Positions 48,464-60,552 of a stretch of DNA of 64,000 nucleotides are shown piece after piece (position 1 is the first letter of the stretch; every line of letters starts with the position of its first letter). Position numbers and translations under genes: made by a program. A model generated the notes under the pieces. That model saw only the letters and a list, made by a program, of their open reading frames with translations, had not been told where the DNA came from and did no database searches. Source of the DNA: Eudromia elegans (taxonomy: Eukaryota; Chordata; Aves; Tinamiformes; Tinamidae). The DNA is taken from positions 2,619,984 to 2,683,983 of the forward strand of contig PTEX01000031.1 of NCBI GenBank assembly GCA_003342815.1, given 5' to 3'.

Positions 48464-48685
48464 CTAAATGAACTACATGGCTGAATCCAAGGAGAAACTA
48501 TTTTGTTTGTAACATCTGAATAGCAGCTTTTGGCAATTTCCAGTGGCACATTCCCTTGGCAGATGTCTCTCCATAAATCACGTACTTCAGAGTATGAAAA
48601 AAGTAAATGGGCTTGGCATGTTACCATGAGACTCTCTGGCACATTTATCATGTGGGAGAGCTTCTTCACCTGCCTTGGCAGCTCC
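48464..48685 (-). CDS. Candidate internal exon, product unknown
   Basis: On the minus strand an open frame runs from about 48711 to 48463. A strong donor AG|GTAAGT lies at its end (intron starts at 48463), and a plausible acceptor (TTTTCTGCACTCCATCAGCAG) ends at 48686. The implied exon is 222 bp, a multiple of three, and its translation (with NVPESLMVTCQAHLLFSYSE and VRDLWRDICQGNVPLEIAK) is of mixed, protein-like composition. I do not recognise the family and found no convincing neighbouring exon. It may equally be a chance frame or part of a non-coding transcript. Confidence 0.18.
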
Positions 48686-48689
48686 CTGC

Positions 48690-51600
48690 TGATGGAGTGC
48701 AGAAAATCAGTTCACATCTAGGTCCCTCAGGAACCTAAGGGAGACAAACGGTCCTCTAAGCACTAGGAAGCTGCTTGGGACAGGACAAAAATTTTCAGCA
48801 AATTCTGGGGCGAAGGTTTGCTGAAAAGGATCTGAAACATTTCTCTTACCTCATCAGGCCAACAGGCATGAAGGATTCATTTTAACTCCCAGCCCAGCAA
48901 AGCAATTCAGGGTGGAGATGAGCTTAAACACACAGGACAGGCTCTGCTGGGCTCTGCAAACAGGCCCACAGCAGGCAAGAGGAACCTGCACCATCCTTCC
49001 TACCTTCTGCTTCCAGCACAAGAACTGCAAGTAAAGCAGAAGGCAATTCCTTTCTCACGATATTCACAGTTACGTCAATGGTTTGTAAACCAGCACACCT
49101 TGAAGCATCAAGGTACTGGTGCATGGATCCTGTATCCCAAGTGACTTTGAACTTGGCTTGAGCAAAACCCTTCCTTGTATTTGGCTTTGACCAGTGGCAG
49201 AAAGAAGAACTGGGAGAGTTCAGGTGGGTCAGAGGGGAGCTCTTGCACTCGTGGTAGGAACAAGGCTGCGGTACATGACCTTAACACACCAAGTGCCATG
49301 TGAAGCTTGGTCATGGACAGCCTGGCAAGCAGGAGCCCTGCTTCCCTGACTTGATTTTGAGTCACTACCGTGACTCCCATTAAATATCTTCATTGTAGTT
49401 AGGAATGACTGATCTGCTGTTATTATACCACAAAAGTAAGCGTGTACCATGGCACGCCAGATGTTAATGGCATTGTTGTATGGGAATATATGGGAGCATA
49501 ACGGCACCTCCCTGGCTCCGCCAGCAGTTGGCATCCCATCTGGTGGTGGCACACGCCCCACGCTGATGGATGCTCAGCAGATGTTCTTCAAGAGCTAAAT
49601 AATGCAGGCAGAGGCTGGGGTGATCAATATGCAGCCCTTATAGTTCATTCAGTGTTCACAGCCAACAAATGCGGAAAGTGTTTGTGGAGGAGAAGGGGAG
49701 GGTGTTAAAAAAAAGACCCGGTAAAGCCTCCAGCATTTTAAATTTGCTGTTAGGGAAATTGCTTAAGAGCAACACCAATCTTCTGCACCGCCATTAAAAA
49801 CATGTTTTCTGGAGAAACTTCTTTTCTAAATCAAATTATTATGTGGCCAAAACAAATCTAGATTTGTCTACTGTTATCTGGGTTGTCCTCAGCATGTGCC
49901 TCTGTGTGTATGTGTGTGGGATGGGTAACTGGATGGAGAAAAGAAAGCTCACCATCTCTTAAAGGAAGTTAGTTACTGATGTGTTTTACAGAGGAGGAAA
50001 GTAAGACCACGATGCAATAAAAAGAAACAACATAGGTCCATGATCTGGATTTATGTGACAGGCCTCATCAGCAGCTCGCACAACTAAAGCATATTACAAG
50101 TTAAATTTGCACTGGGGCTCTGACGGATTCACCCAAAAATGGGAACATCAAGGCAAGGATGGGTCACTTTCCCTCTGCCACTGTGACCAGGCAGTAGATC
50201 TCCTCGTGTCCAGAGCCATAAACCAAACAACATCCTGCAAGACCTGGCACCTCAGCACCTTTTGGAGAGGGGCAGTTACCCTTTAGGACATCCAGTGTGG
50301 GCTTGGAGGGCTGCTGCTGTCTTTGTCTTGTGACATGGACCTCTTTGGATAGATAAATGATCACCTGCAAGTATGTAGATATATGGGTCCTCCATTTCCA
50401 GAACCAATTTGGATGGTTATTTCCATACTTTGGCTATACAATACTCCTGGCTGAATTAAGTCACATTTAGCTCAAAACACTTCTTTTTTTGCACTTTTTA
50501 ACAAATATTAGCAATGCAGAGTACATATTTTAATTCCATACTTAGGGACTCATTTTGTCTCATCCTAAATTTATTTTAAAAACAATTTTCTTGTTCAAAG
50601 TGGTTTTAGTATAATCTGTTACTGAGAGCCCTCGCCACCCTGGATATTTCATTCTCACTTTTATTTCCTTGCTGTATCAAAATGGAGGAGGTACAGGGCA
50701 ATGTTGGCAGCTCTTATGTCTTTTCCCTCAAATGGGATACTGATACTGATACCTAATGCATTTTCCTTTAGATTGTTTTGTTTTCAGATGTGTTCTTCCG
50801 ATAATTGCATTCCTGTCTCATCCCATGAATCATAAATTATGTCTTCTGTGTGGGTTTTAGTATTTGTTTCCGTTTTTTTGTGACTCCCACATATAAAGGC
50901 ATCTTGATGCATATTCTGCTAATGTTACGACTGCTGCTCACTGTACCATCTAGGTATCAGGTAACCTTATTGATCTTTTATTTCACCTTGGCTACCAGCA
51001 GTTTTGCTGCACCTGACCTGATTCCAAGCACTGAAGACAGTCTATAATATTGATAGGAGAAGAGAGTTTATTTTTCTTTAACCATGACAATAAAAATATA
51101 TCTAGCGTTATCCTAGGAAGATGCAGATTCTGCTAGTTTTATGTAGCCTTCTGAGCAGTGCAGAGGAACAGAGGAATTATCTTGAGGTCCCCAATATTCT
51201 GACGGGAAAGAAGCAGCACTGTGCTAAGCCTGCCTAGCACGACAGCAAAATGTGGCTTTCTCACCAACAGGTTTAACACAAGTTTGACACAGGACTGCTT
51301 TTATTCAGGAGGGCACCTCTAACTCCATACACGGAAGGATGGGCTCTTCTTTTCTAGCCTGCCGTGAAAGACCTGCATAGCCAGCTGCAAGGCATCTCAC
51401 ATTGCTGCAAGGGTGAAGGATAGACGTGTCCTTTCCAGGAGTCACATCTATGTATTTTGTACCTGTGGCTTAAGCTTAGACTATTGAGGTATCCCCTTGC
51501 TCTTGCAAACGCTGCGTTGCAAAATGCCTTTGCACTTCAGTTCTCGATGAGTCCCTCTGAGTGATGCCAGACAGCAAAGGGGCCCTCCCCAAGCCCAGGA

Positions 51601-54521
51601 GCAGAGAGCCAGCTTTCACCCATGCTATTGGAGCTGCTGTTACCACGGCAGTGGCATGGTGGTGACAGGAGGTTGGGTTTCAACACCAAGTCTTGGTCTA
51701 TACCCAGACCAAGACCCTGTGGCTGTGCCCAGAACAAGAGCCAGCTTGCTATATTAGGCAGTTAAGAAACTAATAACACTCATAGCAAACAACAGGTACT
51801 GAAGCCTTTGAAAGAAAAGCTATTTAGAGTAAAATATTGAAATTCCTTATAAGAGACATGCCATGAAGAGAGATGGTCATTTGAGAGAATGGTTGAATAT
51901 TACAAGATTTTGGAAATCTGAATCAAAACACTAAAAAGGACATGAAAAAATCTATCAACATGAACTAAGACATGCCCATATTAGCTGATCAATAGCTTGA
52001 AAATGATGCAAAGACAACTGGTCATAGATCAGCAGTAGACTTTTCCCTTAGGCATGACGATAGAAGTTCAATCATAGATACAGCACCTTTCAAGATATCA
52101 ATGCAAGCAATTTCTGGAAAGATGAAAGATATTTCTAATAAAGAGATGCTAGAATGAATATTGAAAGTTGGAGAGGGAAGCAAGCACTCTCTAGATGCGA
52201 GTTTATAGCTGAGAAAGTCCGAGCTGAGCTGGTTTCTGTTGTTGCATTATACAGCAGAGGGGATTAAGATAAGGGTTCTTCTTTACGGGATGAGTGCCAG
52301 ACTCAGAGATGCAGAGTATAAAAGAATATTTCTGGTAACAGGCACCACAGAGTTTGCACTCCAATACAGTTAGAATTGAAGCCTGTGAATGATGGAAATA
52401 ATACACAGAAAAATAACTATAACAAACACAACAGATGAGATCAGGAGAGATGCTGTTGCTGGAAGATCTGACAGTATTGAATGGATGCCAAAACTCCCTC
52501 TAAAATAATCTATAATAGGAAAACTAGCAGAATACAGGTAGCCCTGGAGAGGACCTAACAAACTTACGTTCAATGAATTCGATTTCCCACATGTTCCTTT
52601 GTAGTCCTCAAAAACCTGTAAGGCTCCTGGTCAGTAAAGAAGTTTGGAAAAGAGTCAAACTTTGGCTTTGCAATGTCAGCATACTTTGCTATCTGTGCTA
52701 ACTAAAGCCCAGCGTTAACAAAAAAAGGCAATTCTGTAAAACAGTGCCACCAAGTTCCACTCTCAGTCTCGCTGTACCATTTTCTTTTCGAGCTCCCCCA
52801 AAACCTGCCTCTCATGAGCATCCCTTACTGGTGCAATGGGGATTTCTCCATGGTGGAAGAGCTGTTCCTATGCAACCTGGGAGACCCAAAGCTTGAATTC
52901 CCCTGAAAGGGACCCAAGTTGTCAAGTAAGAAATAAAAAGCACTCCTAAGAACGATGACAGGATCAAGGAACAGAGAATTAACTAGAAGGAGGCCTCAGT
53001 TCTGGAAAGAAGGTAACTCCCATGTATGTTAGCAGTGGAGTAGCATTTGACTTAGGAAAACACTAAACCCAGCTATCTACAAAATATATATTTTTGGCTA
53101 ATAGCCAAAGTCAGTTATTGGTAAACTTAATGCACTTTGAAATAAATAAGGAAACAGAGGTTGAAGAAGAGCTGTGTGAGCCTGCAAGGGATGCATATAA
53201 TGATAGACACAAAAATGTTGAAATGTTTGGGGACCTGAAGCAGGATCCCCTTCCTTTTCCACATACCCTGCTGTTAAAATAACTGTGCAGTATATGTTCT
53301 TCTAACGGATAAGGGAAGAGTCTTTTGGATGTTTTTATGATCTTGCCTCATCTTAATCCATTTTTTTCACCTCAGAGATGCAAACCAGATTGTTACCAAC
53401 ACACAACTCTCTCTGAGTTATCTCACAGTTGCAGTAGCTCAAGAGCAAATCAATATAACACTTAAACGTATTTTCTTGCTTGTATTACACCTAGTTAAAA
53501 GAGCACTTTTGGAAGAGGTGAAAGTATATCTGGAAATAAATATAATATGTTAACACATTCAGTAAAACAAGGAGGATAAATCACACCTACAGGGGTAGGT
53601 GGGTATCTGTAAAAAGAGATTCATACAGGATCAGTTATTCCCAACTCATCTTGACTGTACAAACAACAGAGGGATATATTAGCAGACCAATATTTCCCAG
53701 AATTCAAATTCTGCCTGCATGTATGTCTAAATGAGAATTTCTACAAAAAAACAGAAAAAAAAAGGGGGCAATTCCAGTTACACTGCAAGACTTCACAGTC
53801 AGTATCTTGCAAGCAGAGATGTGGCTGAGCCAGATGTCCCTAGCCCTGGTGGGTACTGGTGGTCACGATGCTGGTTTTCTAGGTAAGTTCCTCATCTTAT
53901 GAAGATCTCAGCTGCTGCTACCTGCCCTGCTGGAGCAAAGCAAAGATAATCTGCAGTAATTTCTGGATCTCTCATCCCACTTAGCAAGGATCAGATGCCA
54001 AGAGGTAAGGAGGGTTTGGAAGGCAATGAACTGCAACGAACAGAGTGTCGTTTGGTTCCGCAAGATGCCCTGGTCAACTGGGGTTTAGTGTTGTTAGTTT
54101 GGACTCTACTCATTAAATTATATGTTCCAAATAGAAAAGTACTGGAACGCCTATAAAAATGAGAGCACTTGCACAACGAAAACTTTGGAAATGAGGCCGG
54201 CCCATGGGTGAAGCACAGCAGGTCCAAGGGCAGCAGGGGTTCTCCTGGCTAACAGCAGCAGAGCTGTGGGGTTTGTGGGCTCCCCAAAATCCACCTGCTT
54301 AAAAGAAAAAACAAATCATTATTTCACATTAGCTGAACAGAACCACATGCAAAGCAGGACCTGCACTGCCACTAGGAACCTAAGGGTACTTGCCTTTCTT
54401 CACCGAGTGTCTCCATGTAGCCTCAACAGTGCAGTACTGGATTTGCATGTGCTATAAATGCTGCAAGTGGCAGCCGATCTATCTGCCACGTTCTGCAGCC
54501 ACGAGCTGCTGCAGCACACAC
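48690..54521. other. Unique DNA, no gene recognised
   Basis: Nearly 6 kb without a recognised gene. A TG repeat lies at 49902-49918. Two divergent one-mismatch CTCF-like cores lie at 49521-49546. A weak fold-back-like phrase (ACCTGATTCCAAGCACTGAA) lies at about 51013-51050. Donor-like GTAAGA on the minus strand near 48848 has no open frame ahead of it. The part from 51780 to 53800 is AT- and purine-rich. Confidence 0.4.
49902..49918. repeat. Short (TG)n repeat
   Basis: An interrupted TG run, with one TA in the middle. Confidence 0.8.
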
Positions 54522-54600
54522 GGCCTGATGCCTTCTGCTGGTGTAAATCTGCTTAGCTTCATCGAGCCACAGCAATTTACACCCGCCGAGGGATGGACCA
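54522..54600. repeat. Near-complete small fold-back (MITE-like) repeat
   Basis: The left arm (about 54530-54560) holds CTGGTGTAAATCTGCTTAGC and the right arm (about 54563-54593) holds AGCCACAGCAATTTACACCC. They are inverted copies with roughly three quarters identity and a centre of only a few bases. Outer ends GGCCTGATGCC and GAGGGATGGACCA resemble the GGCCTGATCC and GAGGATCTGGCCC ends of a palindromic repeat common in turtles and crocodilians. It has no coding capacity and is probably an ancient non-autonomous DNA transposon relic. Confidence 0.6.
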
Positions 54601-55399
54601 CAGGCATATATTTAAGCTGCAGTGTATTTAAGAACAAGCACAGATCAATATCCCAACCAATATTCATTCCCACTCCTTTGCAGCACAGAGGTCAAATGGA
54701 TCTTTCCACATTTTTTTGAACTTCCAAAGAATGACCAAAGTCAACAATTTTAGACCCAATTTGGGGGAAGCATAGCCAGTGGAGAATGGATATGAGATGG
54801 CACCATAGAAGATCACCATTTCTGACTCACCAGTGACATTAAAGGATAGGACAGTGCACGATTTACCCCTTGACCTGTCTTGCAGGAAATCCGCTATTTC
54901 ATTAATGAAAGACTGGTTGGAATGAATATAATTATAACCCACTCTACCCTATCTTGGCCCCAAACTAAACCAGATCAGACTTGTGAAGACAAGAAATCAG
55001 TAGTTTTCTCCTGTTGTTTTTCATTTGACTGCACAAGATTGCATCGTGCTTTACAGCAGCATTGCTGTCTGCCTGGTTGTAAGAAAGGATAGGCAACTTC
55101 ATGGGGAGAAATTATCCTCATGGGACTTCAAATCTAAATGTTCCAACCCAAGACAAAGATAAGATTCTAAATGATATTTCCAAGCGTGTTGACTTCTTTA
55201 AACACAACATGATCAACCCAACCTTGGCAAGGAAGCTCCCTTGGAGGGGAATGTGAACCACCTTCATTGGAGACACCGTGCCAGACCTGGGACAACGCGT
55301 ACCAACGGGCTATCTCAGAGGAGAGACAAGGAATCGTCCCATTAAAATACATTCCTAGCACATGGAAAAAGAGAAGAGCTTCATGTGTTGGCTGCTAAA
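54601..55399. other. Unique DNA, no gene recognised
   Basis: No gene or repeat is seen. Short frames on both strands are chance-length. Confidence 0.4.
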
Positions 55400-57941
55400 C
55401 ATCAGGGGTGGTGGTGGCGGAAATGCCTTGGAGCTCTCCAAGGGCACGAGTGATAATTTTAGGTCCCCAGCATGGCCCACTTGTCTCTCAGAGCCCTCCG
55501 CTCTGCTGTGTGCCAGTCTGTTCTGCAGCCAGCAGCTCTCCATGCAATGCAGAGCCCCCAGAAATGCTTAAATTTTCAGGTGGGTGTTTGGAAAATACAG
55601 TTTGCTGTATCGGGCTTCTCCTGGAGCTCCTTCCAGCAGGAATATCATTTACATCAGTGAGGTTTTTTGCAGCTTTCACCTCCTCTTTTCTTTTTTTTTC
55701 ACAGCCTTGTTGCGCTGAGACATCACTTTCGGCAGCCAGCTCTGCAGTAAAGCTGACAAGGGGTTTATCCTCCCACTCCTCGTGGGAGCGATAGGGATTT
55801 CAGGGAAGCGACCGGGAGGGAAGCAGCAGCCGCGTGGCGCCCGCCGCCTCCCCTGCCCCAGCACACCCATCCCGCTGCTTTCATGGTGGTTCTGATCCAA
55901 ACCCAGCTTCTTTCTCAGAGTTCATCAGATCCTTTACCCATCTGGGTTACCCTGCCGAGCCAGCATGTTCTAGAGGGAGATATTTTGTAGTCAAAAGGCC
56001 TCTAAACTGCCAGCATTTTACCCTTGGGGTCCAACTCTGTGTTGCCCTGTTCTTTTCCCAGCTGTGGCCACCACTGCCTCCTCTTGATGGGGGAATTGGA
56101 CATTTGGGGGGCAGAGGGGAAAGCCGGAACCAAACCCGGGTCCTTCAGGTTGATGTGGAAGAGGTGACCACCCTCCCAGCGGGATGAGCTCCATGAAACC
56201 CAGCTCAGTGCTCCTGAGAACACTACGATGCCCAAGTCTTTACACAACCCTATGACATGGAATACAATTAAATGTTAAATAGAATTAAAAGCTAATAGAA
56301 TTAAAAGCTAAAAAAAAAAAAATTAGCATTACAAGCTAGTGTTTATCCTCTCTACGCATTCATAGAGATGCGTATATGTTGATTTAGATAAAAATGCTCT
56401 GTTATTAATAGGGGCGATTTTCAGGTGTGTCCAGGCTTGCAAAATCTCCATCGCGCTGCCCTTTCTTCCAGCTGCAAACAAATGTTGTGCCCGGATGGTG
56501 GCGCCTACAAATCACAGATGGCCGCTCAATCATTATCAGGTACCTCATTTCTGGCGGGTTTTACATCGAGGGCTTGATGGTTTATTGCGGGGGAAAACAG
56601 AAGTCTCATCGTGCTGCAACCCCTCAGCCGGCAGAGCCCTCAGCACTGCAACCCCTGCCTCTCCTCCAGCAGAACCCATTGACTGCAGCACGGTGCTGTG
56701 TTAAACCAGCTCGTACAGCTACCTTCCATTCGGGCAGGGCCAAGAAATGCCGGAATGAGATAAAAGGGGAAGGTTTTAGAGCAAAGAGTCTGTGTCCCGA
56801 GGGAAATGCATCATTCAAAGTATTTGTAAATGTGTTTGCGATGTGCTGAAAAGCTGAGCTGGAATAATATACATAAAAGCAGGAAAGCGGACCTGAGGTT
56901 CCGTGCAGATCAGCGGGTCGCCTTTGAGGGGGCAGTAGGATTTGGAGCAGCCCCCTGAGTCTGTCCTGGCTGGGGACAACTTCATGAGCAAGGCTGAAGG
57001 CTTGGTGAAGACCAGAGTGACCCTCTCACACCAAGCACGGATTACATTCATTCTGGGGCAGTCGGGGAAGAAATAAAAGCGATTGAGATAATGAGAGCGT
57101 GTATGAAGACAACATTCATTAATTATAAGTGAATCTCCAATCTGCACATACACTGGAAACACAAAGCTTCAGATCTAGTGCCTGAAAATCACCCCAGTAA
57201 AGCACTAGAGGAGTCTGGATGCTTATTTGGGCCTGGAGTCTTCAGAAATAGGCTCTGGCTAAAGACTATTGCTGCAAATAGATGGAGATGTTGGAAGTAA
57301 GTGCCAACGAGCAACAAATTGCTGGGAAAATCCTACTCTCTAACATGAAAATGTTTTATTTGAATTCTGTAATTACTACTAATAGAGCCTCAGGTTTAAC
57401 ACACCTTTTCTTCTGAACATATGTGCTCAGATACCTAAATGTTAATTCTGACCTTTGTCTACTAAGTATGTCCCATGTTCCTCAGATGTTTCAGTCACCA
57501 AATTACCCACTCCCATGCACACCGCCCTTCTGGAGATGCCCAGAATCTCCAAAACCAAACCACCCACCCCGAGCAAGCTGGGGGCCTGCGTGCAATTCCC
57601 GTTCCCACAGCTCCTCCCTCCAGGCTCGGGGCAAAGCAGGGCGAGGGCAGAGAGAAATGACTGCCGGTCTGGGAGCAATTCCCCTTTTTTCTCAGTGTTC
57701 CCTTGCAGGAAAATAGAAACAGAAAACCAAAAAGAACTCCCCAAACTAAACTAAACTCCCCGAGCTTTACAGGCAGTGAGGATTTTTCAGCAGCTCTGCA
57801 AACCCTTGGCTGAGAGTTACAGCTCCCGGTAGAGCTGCTGCATGCAGGCCAGGGGCAGGGAGTGAAGCAGGAGCGCCCACTCCCCTCCTTTGGTGCTCCC
57901 AAGCCCGAGGAGCCCCTTTTCTCCCAGCACCGGTGGTGTCT
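55400..57941. other. GC-richer unique DNA, no gene recognised
   Basis: Higher GC content gives many overlapping frames on both strands (for example 55408-55794, 56427-56849, 57423-57902), as expected when stops are rare. No domain, signal or splice-framed exon is recognised. A GGT-rich patch lies at 55405-55420. Confidence 0.4.
56278..56322. repeat. Tandem duplication of a 16-bp unit plus poly-A
   Basis: The unit AATAGAATTAAAAGCT occurs twice without mismatch and is followed by 13 A (56310-56322). It is not attached to a recognisable SINE or processed copy. Confidence 0.9.
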
Positions 57942-57963
57942 GGGGACCTGGGGGGGTATCGGG
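57942..57963 (+). other. G-quadruplex motif
   Basis: Four G runs (GGGG, then a run of seven G that supplies two, then GGG) with loops ACCT, G and TATC fit the rule G3+ N1-7 repeated four times. It could fold as single-stranded DNA or RNA. Confidence 0.6.
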
Positions 57964-58959
57964 CAGCTTCTCTGGTTGGGCTACAAACAGGATCGGTGCT
58001 AACCATAAAAACAGCTCCAAAATTCGGAGATCTTTCCCCAGCTAGTGTCTCAGGAATATCCGAAGGCAACAGTTGATTCTAAGCAGACATGAATACCTAA
58101 GAGGCATGGTTAAAAAAGATACATTGGAAACAACAATAATAGGAGCATTTCCAACTATCCTGTGTCACATCCAAAATAAGTATTTCAGTCTCTGGTTAAA
58201 GAAATCCAGTACTTTTAGATTAACATACTTTCATGCTAGCAAATCTATACACACCCTTACCAGTCCATGGAGAGGGCAGGCAATGGCTGCTGGTGGGGTT
58301 CACATTTGCTAACTTAGCACCTACAGACTGAATATCTGGGAGGCCAGAGGGACGTCTCCTAACTGCTGCTTTCCAGAGCTCTTTTGAGTGCCCAGTGATG
58401 GATTGCTACAGGTTTGAAAATAAAACCAAAATAACACAGTGAACGTGCAGGGTAATTTTCACAATCCTGTAATACTGCTTTGAGTTTCTTTTACTTGCTA
58501 AACTGATGGATCTACTAAATAAGTTATTTTCTCCTCTTACATCTGGAGAATAGCCGGGTCCTGAAGTGGCATCTTTACTTATTTAAACCTCTCTGTCTTT
58601 GCAGCTGAGCTTTGGGGAGGCGGATTTTTGACAGAAAGCATAAATTCCAATAGCCCAATTCAGCATCTAGAAAAATGACTGTTTGGGTGGAGAGAACTCT
58701 AAGATTAATTCTGTGAGACTAATTAACCAAAATGGCTTGAGAGGTGGAACCCGAGGCCTATCTGAAGGAGGACGATGAATAAAGCTGTGCCAAAGATCAC
58801 TTTACAGCAGCTCCGTGTGGATCACACTTCCCCCAGCCCTCCAGAAGAAGGATGATCCCTTCCATCAGCAGAAGCAATGGAGAGCTCCTGCGTCTGACTG
58901 CTGGCATCTCTTGGGCGACTTTTTTCAGTTTTTTTCCTCCCACTAAATCACACTAATTC
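57964..58959. other. Unique DNA, no gene recognised
   Basis: AT-leaning sequence with only short chance frames and no recognised repeat. Confidence 0.45.
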
Positions 58960-59060
58960 ATTAGGCTGGAGAGGATATGAGGAGATCATTTAGCCCATCC
59001 CTAACCAGAGCTCAAAAGCTATTATTAGGACTGTTACTGTGACGGTCCAAACCTCTCGAA
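58960..59060 (-). mobile_element. Very old CR1-like 3' end (tentative)
   Basis: The plus strand reads TCATTAGGCTGGAGAGGATA, then GAGATCATTTAGCCCATCCC, which parallels the reversed CR1 3' end (TTGGAAGGGACCTCTGGAGATCATCTAGTCCAACCCC). Divergence is high, and no octamer end or ORF2 tail is visible, so the family is only suggested. Confidence 0.4.
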
Positions 59061-59308
59061 TCCGGCTATCTATTTTCATGCAAGCATGCAGGAACTTAAT
59101 TATATCTTCCTATAAGGATCTCTAACCTTTGATATATTGAGTTGCAGTCTCTTAATGGAATCAAAAATTACTAGAAGACAGACACATACAGACCAAGTCA
59201 TTAAATAACCTTCTTGGGTACAGAAAAGCAAGCTATAGCACTTCATGCATTTGTCAGGAGTGGCCAGAGACTTTCAAGAAACCAGCTAAAGTCTATGTTG
59301 AAAACCAG
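59061..59308. other. Unique DNA, nothing recognised
   Basis: This may include further decayed CR1 sequence, but nothing is clear. Confidence 0.4.
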
Positions 59309-59356
59309 AACCTGATTTTCAGAGACTCAGTTCTCAGTACTCTGCAATAGTCAGGC
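59309..59356. repeat. Compact fold-back repeat remnant
   Basis: It begins AACCTGATTTTCAGAGACTC and ends CTGCAATAGTCAGGCTT. The ends are imperfect inverted copies (CCTGATTTTCAGAG against CCTGACTATTGCAG). The inner CAGTTCTCAGTACTC matches the GTGCTGAGCACTC centre of the amniote repeat that starts GGCCTGATTTTCAGAG. It is probably an internally deleted ancient copy. Confidence 0.45.
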
Positions 59357-60338
59357 TTCTTACCCTGGTCACCAAATCACTACCCACGTTGGGAATAGGA
59401 ATGGTGCCTGGGGAGCTGAATTCCTGCAGTCAATGCATTCAAGCAGGAATTAACACCACTGCTGCCAGCAGTGCTGGTGGCAAGGCCCAAGCAAAGCAGG
59501 ACTAGGAAATTCAGGTCTAAATAAAAATATCTGCAGTCGTAGAAGGGGATCCCTTTATTCTATTCTACTTATGCAGAAAAACAGCAATATTTGACTCTAC
59601 AAGCCAGCCAAATATTGCCAGAAATTCCCTGTACTGCCTAGCAGCAAGCAAATATCTGAAATGCTGTTACTGGGCACGGGGCCATGACACAGCTTAACAT
59701 CCCTTGGGTGTCATATTATTGAAGTTAAAATAGATGATATGAGTGAGATATTTAATTTTTCAAAAGCACCAATGTTCTCAAAAATAATGAAACACACTTC
59801 AGGACATGCTAAGGTAAACAGAGACTCAAACACAGACAGCAGGGTTAGAAAAATGAAAATGGCTCTCCAGCTCCCCAAACAGGCTGAGACAACGCACGTT
59901 TATGTATACACAGGTTGAGGCTCAAATAAGAGATTCAGAAGCTCCAGAAGTTGCTATTCATTTCTGAACTGAATGAAGAAAACTCTCTCCAGCCTCCTCC
60001 AGGTTTTATCTAATCCACAGCAATCCTGCTCTGCATTCCAGCTCACCTCCATCATCTCCCATCCCAAGAGGCTTCCAAACCCTTGGCTCTCACCAAGGAA
60101 GCATGGAGAGGGCTGGTTGTGTCCTGGGACAGCCACAGCCAAGGGCCATCCCTGCAGGGGCATCCTGCACACGCCGCTGCAGCAGGAGCACAGCAGTCTG
60201 ATCCGTAAGAAGGTTTACGGAAGAGCTCGGAGGGCCGACAGGGATATTTCTGCCCCATATGGTTCCCTGGAGGTAAATGTGGGAATCCAGAAACTTAGAA
60301 CAAAAGCATTAAGCAGGAAGGGGAAAAAATAGGAAAAA
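59357..60338. other. Unique DNA, no gene recognised
   Basis: A short perfect 9-bp inverted repeat (AATTCCTGC / GCAGGAATT, 59419-59451) has a 15-base loop. No gene is seen. The plus frame at 59973-60332 is GC-driven, overlapped by minus frames, and unrecognised. Confidence 0.4.
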
Positions 60339-60552
60339 AAGCTCCGTGTTGACCGTGCGCTGCCCAGGAAGGGGTTACAGGTCTGCAGCCGGGCTGTGAG
60401 GAGCGTGTGGCGAGGCGCCCCGGTTGGGACGCGCACGGCTGGGAGCGCGGGACATGCTGCCCATGGCACGGCAGCAGCAGGCAGGGCTCGCACCTCCAGC
60501 TCCAGCCCGCGCTCGTCCCACCGAGGCTGCCGCTCGGGAGAGAGCGGGATTG
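60339..60552. promoter_or_regulatory. Short CpG-island-like patch
   Basis: By eye there are about 22 CpG in some 214 bp, with GC near 70 percent, so observed CpG is close to expectation. Most of the window is CpG-depleted. It has CGCGC clusters but no TATA box or clear initiator. It could mark a promoter of a non-coding or unseen gene, or an unmethylated enhancer. No transcript direction can be assigned. Confidence 0.45.

Noticed and set aside
48843-48905. Minus-strand GTAAGA donor as the end of a coding exon
   Set aside because: All three frames ahead of it contain nearby stops.
59419-59451. AATTCCTGC / GCAGGAATT hairpin as a microRNA precursor
   Set aside because: The stem is only nine pairs and pairing does not extend far enough for a precursor.
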